From Chelonoidis abingdonii (taxonomy: Eukaryota; Chordata; Testudines; Testudinidae), in the NCBI RefSeq assembly GCF_003597395.2, contig NC_133770.1:30194646-30258645 (forward strand): a stretch of DNA of 64,000 nucleotides, in the 5' to 3' direction. Made by a program: the position numbers and the translations under genes. The notes beneath the pieces were generated by a model. The model was not told the origin of the DNA. It did not search any database and saw only the letters and a list, made by a program, of their open reading frames with translations. This document shows positions 59,085 to 64,000 of the stretch, one piece after another; positions within the stretch are counted from its first letter, which is position 1, and every line of letters begins with the position of its first letter.

Positions 59085-60060
59085 GAATTATAGAAGATTA
59101 GGGTTGGAAGAGACCTCAGGAGGTCATCTAGTCCAACCCCCTGCTCAAAGCAGGACCAACCCCAACTAAATCATCCCAGCCAGGGCTTTGTCAAGTCGGG
59201 CCTTAAAAACCTCTAAGGATGGAGTTTCCATCACCTCCCCGGGTAACCTATTCCAGTGCTTCTTCACCCTCCTAGTGAAATAGTGTTTTCTAATATCCAA
59301 CCTAGACCTCCCACACTGCAACTTGAGACCATTGCTCCTTGTTCTGTCATCTGTCACCATTGAGAACAGCTAGCTCCATTGTCTTTGGAACCCCCCATCA
59401 GGTAGTTGAAGTATGCTATCAAATCCTCACTCACTCTTCTTTTCTGCAGACTAAATAAGCCCAGTTCTCTCAGCCTCTCCTTATAAGTCATATGCCCCAG
59501 TCCCCTAATCATTTTCGTTGCCCTCTGCTAGACTCTCTCCAATTTGTCCACATCTTTTCTGTAGTGGGGGCCCAAAACTGGATGCAATGCTCGAGATGTA
59601 GCCTCACCAATAATCAGTTCCATTGATCTATTGGCAATGCTCCTACTAATGGCAGCCCAACATGCCATTAGCCTTCTTGGCAACAAGAGCACACTGTAGA
59701 CTTAGTCCACTTTAATCCCCAGGTCCTTTTCTGCAGAACTGCTGCTTAGCCAGTTGATCCCCAACTTGTAGCAGTGCATGGGAGTCTTCTGTCCTAAGTG
59801 CAGGACTCTGCACTTGTCCTTGTTGAACCTCATCAGATTCCTTTTAGCCCAATCTTCCAATTTGTTTAAGTCACTCTGGACCCTATTCCTATACTCCAAT
59901 GTATCTACTTCTCCTGCCTCCATCCCATCATTCAGATCATTAATGAAGATGTAGAACAAAACCAACCCCTGGGGCACTCTGCTTGATACCAGCTGCCAAC
60001 TAGATATGGAGCTGTTAATCAGTACCCATGATCAACACAACTCAGGGTTGGGCCTTAAAT
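59085..60060 (-). mobile_element. CR1 LINE 3' half, antisense
   Basis: The + strand starts AGAATTATAGAAGATTAGGG and TTGGAAGAGACCTCAGGAGG, the CR1 3' end, then runs through the ORF2 C terminus (minus strand: HYFTRRVKKHWNRLPGEVME) into the RT C-terminal part (minus: RVQSDLNKLEDWAKRNLMRF, then KCRVLHLGQ). It is 5'-truncated near 60060. This is the best-preserved CR1 tail in the window. Confidence 0.92.
59166..59977 (-). pseudogene. CR1 ORF2 C-terminal RT fragment
   Basis: Two minus-strand segments belong to one ORF2: 59977-59702 (PQGLVLFYIFINDL, MRFNKDKCRVLHLG, then the SSAEKDLGIKVD block near the end of RT) and 59360-59166 ([20 protein letters not shown] and the closing WNRLPGEV). The active-site FADD loop has been deleted between INDL and EYRNRVQSDL. 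The region between the segments (59361-59701) is homologous but broken by stops. Inactive. Confidence 0.82.
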
Positions 60061-61499
60061 TTCTCACATAAAAAGACACAATTTAGTTCAATTTGGGCAA
60101 GATTATCACCATAGCCTAAAGATCACTTCTTCTGCAGCTAACAATGTATGACCAAAGTATAAGCTTAGCAGCATCTAGACCAAATTTGGACCAAGTCATT
60201 AGTGAGCTTGAAAATTTAGAATTGTAACACTGTAAAACTACTATAAAGTAATGCAATGCCTCTCTTCACCCATTCCCCAAATAGCATTTAACTGAATTTC
60301 CATTTATTACCTCTGTTGCTGTCATGTATTGTGACCTCCGTCTTTGCATGTGTTTGTGATTAAAATAACGAAGTCTGTACTTCACAATATTTGTGGCTGC
60401 TGTGTAAAGCGTATAACATTGAGGAAACATTTGAGGTTCATATGTGAATGAACAAACATCTGGAATTGTGCAGAATTTGCCATCACTGAGAAATGTTAAA
60501 GTTGGCTATAAACAAAAAACCGTTCTTCACATGAGTATCTTTCTTGTGTATGTATTCTCTTTTAATGCTGTTTTCTAAGTTGCTGATCTCTTCACTACTT
60601 GGTTTTTGTCGTCACTTGAAGTAAACCTTTCTACTGACGATTTTTTCTGTTTGCTTTCTGGCATATAGTTGCAATATCCAGAGCTGCTTTCCTGTTAGCT
60701 TGCATGTCTGTTGTGTTTTATACTGTTTTTATTTATGTACATACATGTCTGAAACAATAACCACAACTATTCATAGAGGTAAAATGCTACTCAACCCCAG
60801 TAAGGGTAGAAGAATCTGGCCCAGAATGATGATGGAACCTTACCTTGTTAAAACAAACTGCAGTATGGAATGATCATGTGATTGATCCAAGTTGCTGATC
60901 TTTCAGAAAGGTCTGTTTGCCATCCAGAGGTGCATTGACAGATTAATTGAGCATCCTTAAGGTAATTTGAATACAGTTTTAAAAAATGCTGTTTTTTCTG
61001 CTGAGTAGTGTTTGCAAATTGGTAAGAGTGGCTTGAAGATGTACTTACCTATGGAAATGATTAAGTGAATTGTGTTCACCATACTTTGGCTGTATGATAT
61101 GTGAAAAGAGACCTCTTTTGATCTGAAGTAAATATTACGCCCTTTCCTAGAAAGGCCACATTTTGAGGCCACCTTCAATTTTCACATCTTGTAAATTACT
61201 GGTGATAGTTTTAAGATTAAATTCTGCTTCTGAAATAAACTTAGAGACTTAGGCCATCTAGTAGTCTGATATTATTCTGCACTGCCATGAAGGTGAGAGA
61301 TCTGAGTTCAGTTTCAGGCTTGGTCTCTTGCTCCTTGAATCAGCAGGAATTGGAACCACTGTAGAAAACCAGCTACCAGATAGAGAAGGATTTACTTTGG
61401 GTGTTTCAATGGAAACCCTCCTGATAAAAAGGTGTGCTTTGGGTGCAATATGAGTGGAGTCCTCACCTCATTCTTTTAGCCAGAAAGGTGACCACAACT
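60061..61499. other. Intron spacer, nothing recognised
   Basis: AT-rich, no recognised feature. Confidence 0.4.
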
Positions 61500-61501
61500 T
61501 A

Positions 61502-61656
61502 AGTTGACCAGATAGTAATTGGGGGGGGGGGAGGGGAAGGAGGAACAAAGAACAAAACAAAAACGGGATGGGATGAGGGTGGAGGGTAATGGCCTATTTA
61601 AGACAAATCCCCAAATACCATGATTGTCCCTATAAAATCAAGACATCTGGTCACCC
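61502..61656. mobile_element. TA-flanked MITE, 155 bp
   Basis: The ends AGTTGACCAGATAG and ACATCTGGTCACCC are inverted repeats flanked by TA (61500-61501, 61657-61658). The interior TTGTCCCTATAAAATCAAGA is part of a common turtle MITE. A G11 run lies at 61521-61531. Confidence 0.7.
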
Positions 61657-61658
61657 TA

Positions 61659-62036
61659 CCACATCTGCAGGCCTTGCAAGGCAGGGGGTAAAAGCCTTCC
61701 TCCTTTACAAGAACCACTTGTCTTCTGAGAGAGAATCCAGTGAAAGATAGCTGGAGTCACTTCATGTAATGTCTAGTTGATTTCTGGAGAAGATTCCACA
61801 CTTCTAACACTGGTGGAACTAATTCTGAAATGAAAACAAAACAAAAATACCTTATGACATGCCTACATCATTATTGGTTCTGTACACAATATCCAGGGAC
61901 TTGCTCTCCATATACTCATGTCGTCACTTCACATACAAGACAACTGTGAATAATATATAGGGTAAGACTTAGCCATTAGTTTAGGAGAACCTATGTGGGC
62001 CAGGCCTCTTGTGTATAGATCTCACTTTCTCTACAG
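61659..62036. other. Intron spacer, nothing recognised
   Basis: No feature is recognised. Confidence 0.4.
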
Positions 62037-62648
62037 CAGGTGTGGAGAAACTACAGCCCATGGGCTGGATCTGGCCCACCAGCCATTTTAAGCCAGCCCT
62101 TGATCTCCCGCTGGGGAGTGGGATCTGGTGTTTGCCCTGCTCTGGCGCTCCAGCCAGGAAGTAGGGTCGGGGGCTGCTCCACGCCGCTCCTGGAAGCAGC
62201 GGTATGGCCCCGCTCCAGCTCCTACATGTAGGGACAGCCGGGGAGCTCTGCTCTGCATGATGCCCCAACCCCAAGCGCTGCTCCTGCAGCTCCCATTGGG
62301 TGGGAATTGTGGCCAGTGGGAGCTGTGGGGGCAGTACCTGTGGACGGGGCAGTACCTGTGGACAGGGCAGTGTGCAGAGCTGCCTTGCTGCAGCCCCAAC
62401 CCCCTGCCGCAGCCCTGATCCCCCTCCCGCCCTCAATCTCAGCCCGGAGCACTCTCCTACACCACGAACTACTCATCCCCATCTCTGACCCAGAGCGTCC
62501 CCGCCTTACAGCCCATCCGGAGCCCCATCCCACGCTCTGAACTCCTCATTTCTGGCCCCACCCTGGAGCCTGCGCCCTCAACCCCTACTGCACTCCATCC
62601 CCAATTTTGTGATCATTCATGGCCCACCATACAATTTCTGTTCTATGA
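62037..62648. mobile_element. hAT MITE, 3'-eroded, about 610 bp
   Basis: The left end CAGGTGTGGAGAAACTACAG and the following CCATGGGCTGGATCTGGCCC match the 36076 family. The right terminal repeat is missing after CATGGCCCACCATACAATTT, so the element is truncated. A 15-bp direct repeat AGTACCTGTGGACRGG occurs near 62333-62362. GC-rich open frames here are non-coding. Confidence 0.78.
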
Positions 62649-64000
62649 TGGTACTGCAGGTATGAGGCAAAGTGATGCTAACGCGGAAGTGAACTTCTAT
62701 CAGTGATGTTCCATAAGTGCAAGATATCTGAAAGTGTAGTACATGGCCACTATAGAAGAGCATGTTTATTTTCAATGAAAAAGGGTCATCAGGATAGATT
62801 TATTAAAATATACACTGAGGTCGGCAGTAGCCCCATTTTAAACTTTATTGGAGCAAAGATTAAACAGCAATGGCTATCCTGTTTTCAGTGCATTATTTTT
62901 GGGCCTTTCCTTTGCACAGTTTTGATGTTTTATAGAGAAGGCCACTTTAAAAAGTCCCTAGTAAGAAAAGTGATCCTGCATAATTTAGCATTGCCAAGCA
63001 TTTCTGGGTGGTATCTCTAACTAGCGAGAGCAGCAACCGCACAATCATTCCTTCTAAATCAGGACAGATCTCCAGAAAGAATTGCCCAACCTCTTTGAAA
63101 CATCTGCTCAACATGTGATACAATCTTTGCTGTAGTTTTCGCTATTCAGATAAATGGTGAAAATGAAGGTTAATAAAATACACACAATCTTGTAACAGAC
63201 AGCTATGAGGAGATAAGAGCACTGTTATTTGTGTTTCAGCAAACTACCCCCAAATAAGACACAGTGGGCATAAACAACCGTAAAAACACTTAATTAAAAA
63301 AAACAAACCAGCAGGTTTAACTTACTATGATCTGATGGAAGGTGAACCAAAACTGTGGTTCACCTACCTGGCAACTAAATCATATAATACATGTACATGC
63401 AATTTTGGGCAAAAGTTGTGATTGGTCCAGTCTAAATCAGCATAACAGTAAATTTGAGGATTACACCATTAGAATCATAATTGTCCTAGTACAGTTACGC
63501 AATCAAAACATCCATACCACAGTACAGTAGATCACGAAACCCACATCCTCACCAGCACAAGTTGTAGTTCACAGTGGTTTTGGCTTTATTTCCAGTTTGG
63601 CTTAAAAAGGAAAATGTGAATATCTGGCAGGTTTAAAGTGGCAAATCCTCGTCCTAGCTATTTTATTATCAAAACTCTTTGACTTTAATTTTGATTGTTA
63701 CGGTACTGTACTTCAATTTTTTTTTTTCAGTTCCCTTCTCCCAGCCCAGAGTGCTCATGTGTGGACAACCGCACACAACTTTCTGCTCCCAAAAACTGTG
63801 GTACATCATCTTCTGCTACCAGCCTACCGGATGCATAGGTGATAGGTTTGGGTTCAGGGATTAATTTCACTTACCATCTCCATCTCCAGGCTGCTAGTTT
63901 CAGACAATAGCAGCTTGTTGCTTTTGGGCTACTGCTGACTCTGTCCTCTTGCTGAAAATATGTGAAAATAACTGCGGGGAGAAGGAAAGAAAAAGGCTGC
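62649..64000. other. Intron spacer to the window end
   Basis: AT-rich; no exon or recognised element. Confidence 0.4.

Noticed and set aside
61981..62540. Open frames of 60-151 codons on both strands
   Set aside because: Inside a GC-rich hAT MITE; compositional.

Overview
The window reads as nuclear DNA of a reptile, most likely a turtle. The signs are antisense CR1 LINE tails of the turtle/archosaur type, L3/CR1 relics, MIR SINEs, hAT and PIF/Harbinger MITEs, a DIRS element and a Penelope-like element, together with AT-rich low-complexity intron sequence and canonical GT-AG splicing. The turtle call rests on recognising these repeat families, not on a database search. There are no bacterial-type genes, operons, CRISPR arrays, or rRNA/tRNA genes that I can support.

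Only one host coding segment is convincing: a 102-bp phase 0-0 exon at 51593-51694 on the + strand. It encodes part of the N-terminal oligomerisation domain of PARD3 (Par-3), around residues 41-74 in human numbering from memory. Everything to its left is then the upstream PARD3 intron and everything to its right the downstream intron. Both run off the window.

Layout from left to right. 0-10 kb: two opposed CR1 pieces, an L3-like tail, hAT and Harbinger-like MITEs, and an internally deleted antisense CR1 (6976-9700) that keeps the end of ORF1, the endonuclease and the 3' tail. 10-26 kb: a TA-flanked MITE, a fold-back MITE, a MIR, a Tigger-like MITE, a hAT MITE with perfect 8-bp duplications, and another antisense CR1. 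26-36 kb: a solo LTR, a second probable LTR, back-to-back MITEs, and a DIRS-type retrotransposon (31.7-34.8 kb) split by a TA-flanked MITE. 36-46 kb: hAT MITEs, a Penelope-like tail and a MIR. 46429-50274: a nearly full-length decayed PIF/Harbinger transposon with TAA duplications, a transposase pseudogene, a convergent MYB/SANT-like pseudogene, and a third coding-like segment of unknown identity. 50920-51455: a Tigger-like MITE ending 137 bp before the PARD3 exon. 55.2-56.1 kb: an unclassified LTR-like element with six copies of a 12-bp motif. 59-62.6 kb: a third antisense CR1, a small MITE and a hAT MITE.

The mobile genes are all broken by stops or frameshifts. Most poly(A)-bearing retroelements lie antisense to PARD3. 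The nearest to an undescribed system is the Harbinger copy with its extra ORF and its cluster of subterminal CAGCGCTG sites; the 55.9-56.1 kb repeat array is second.
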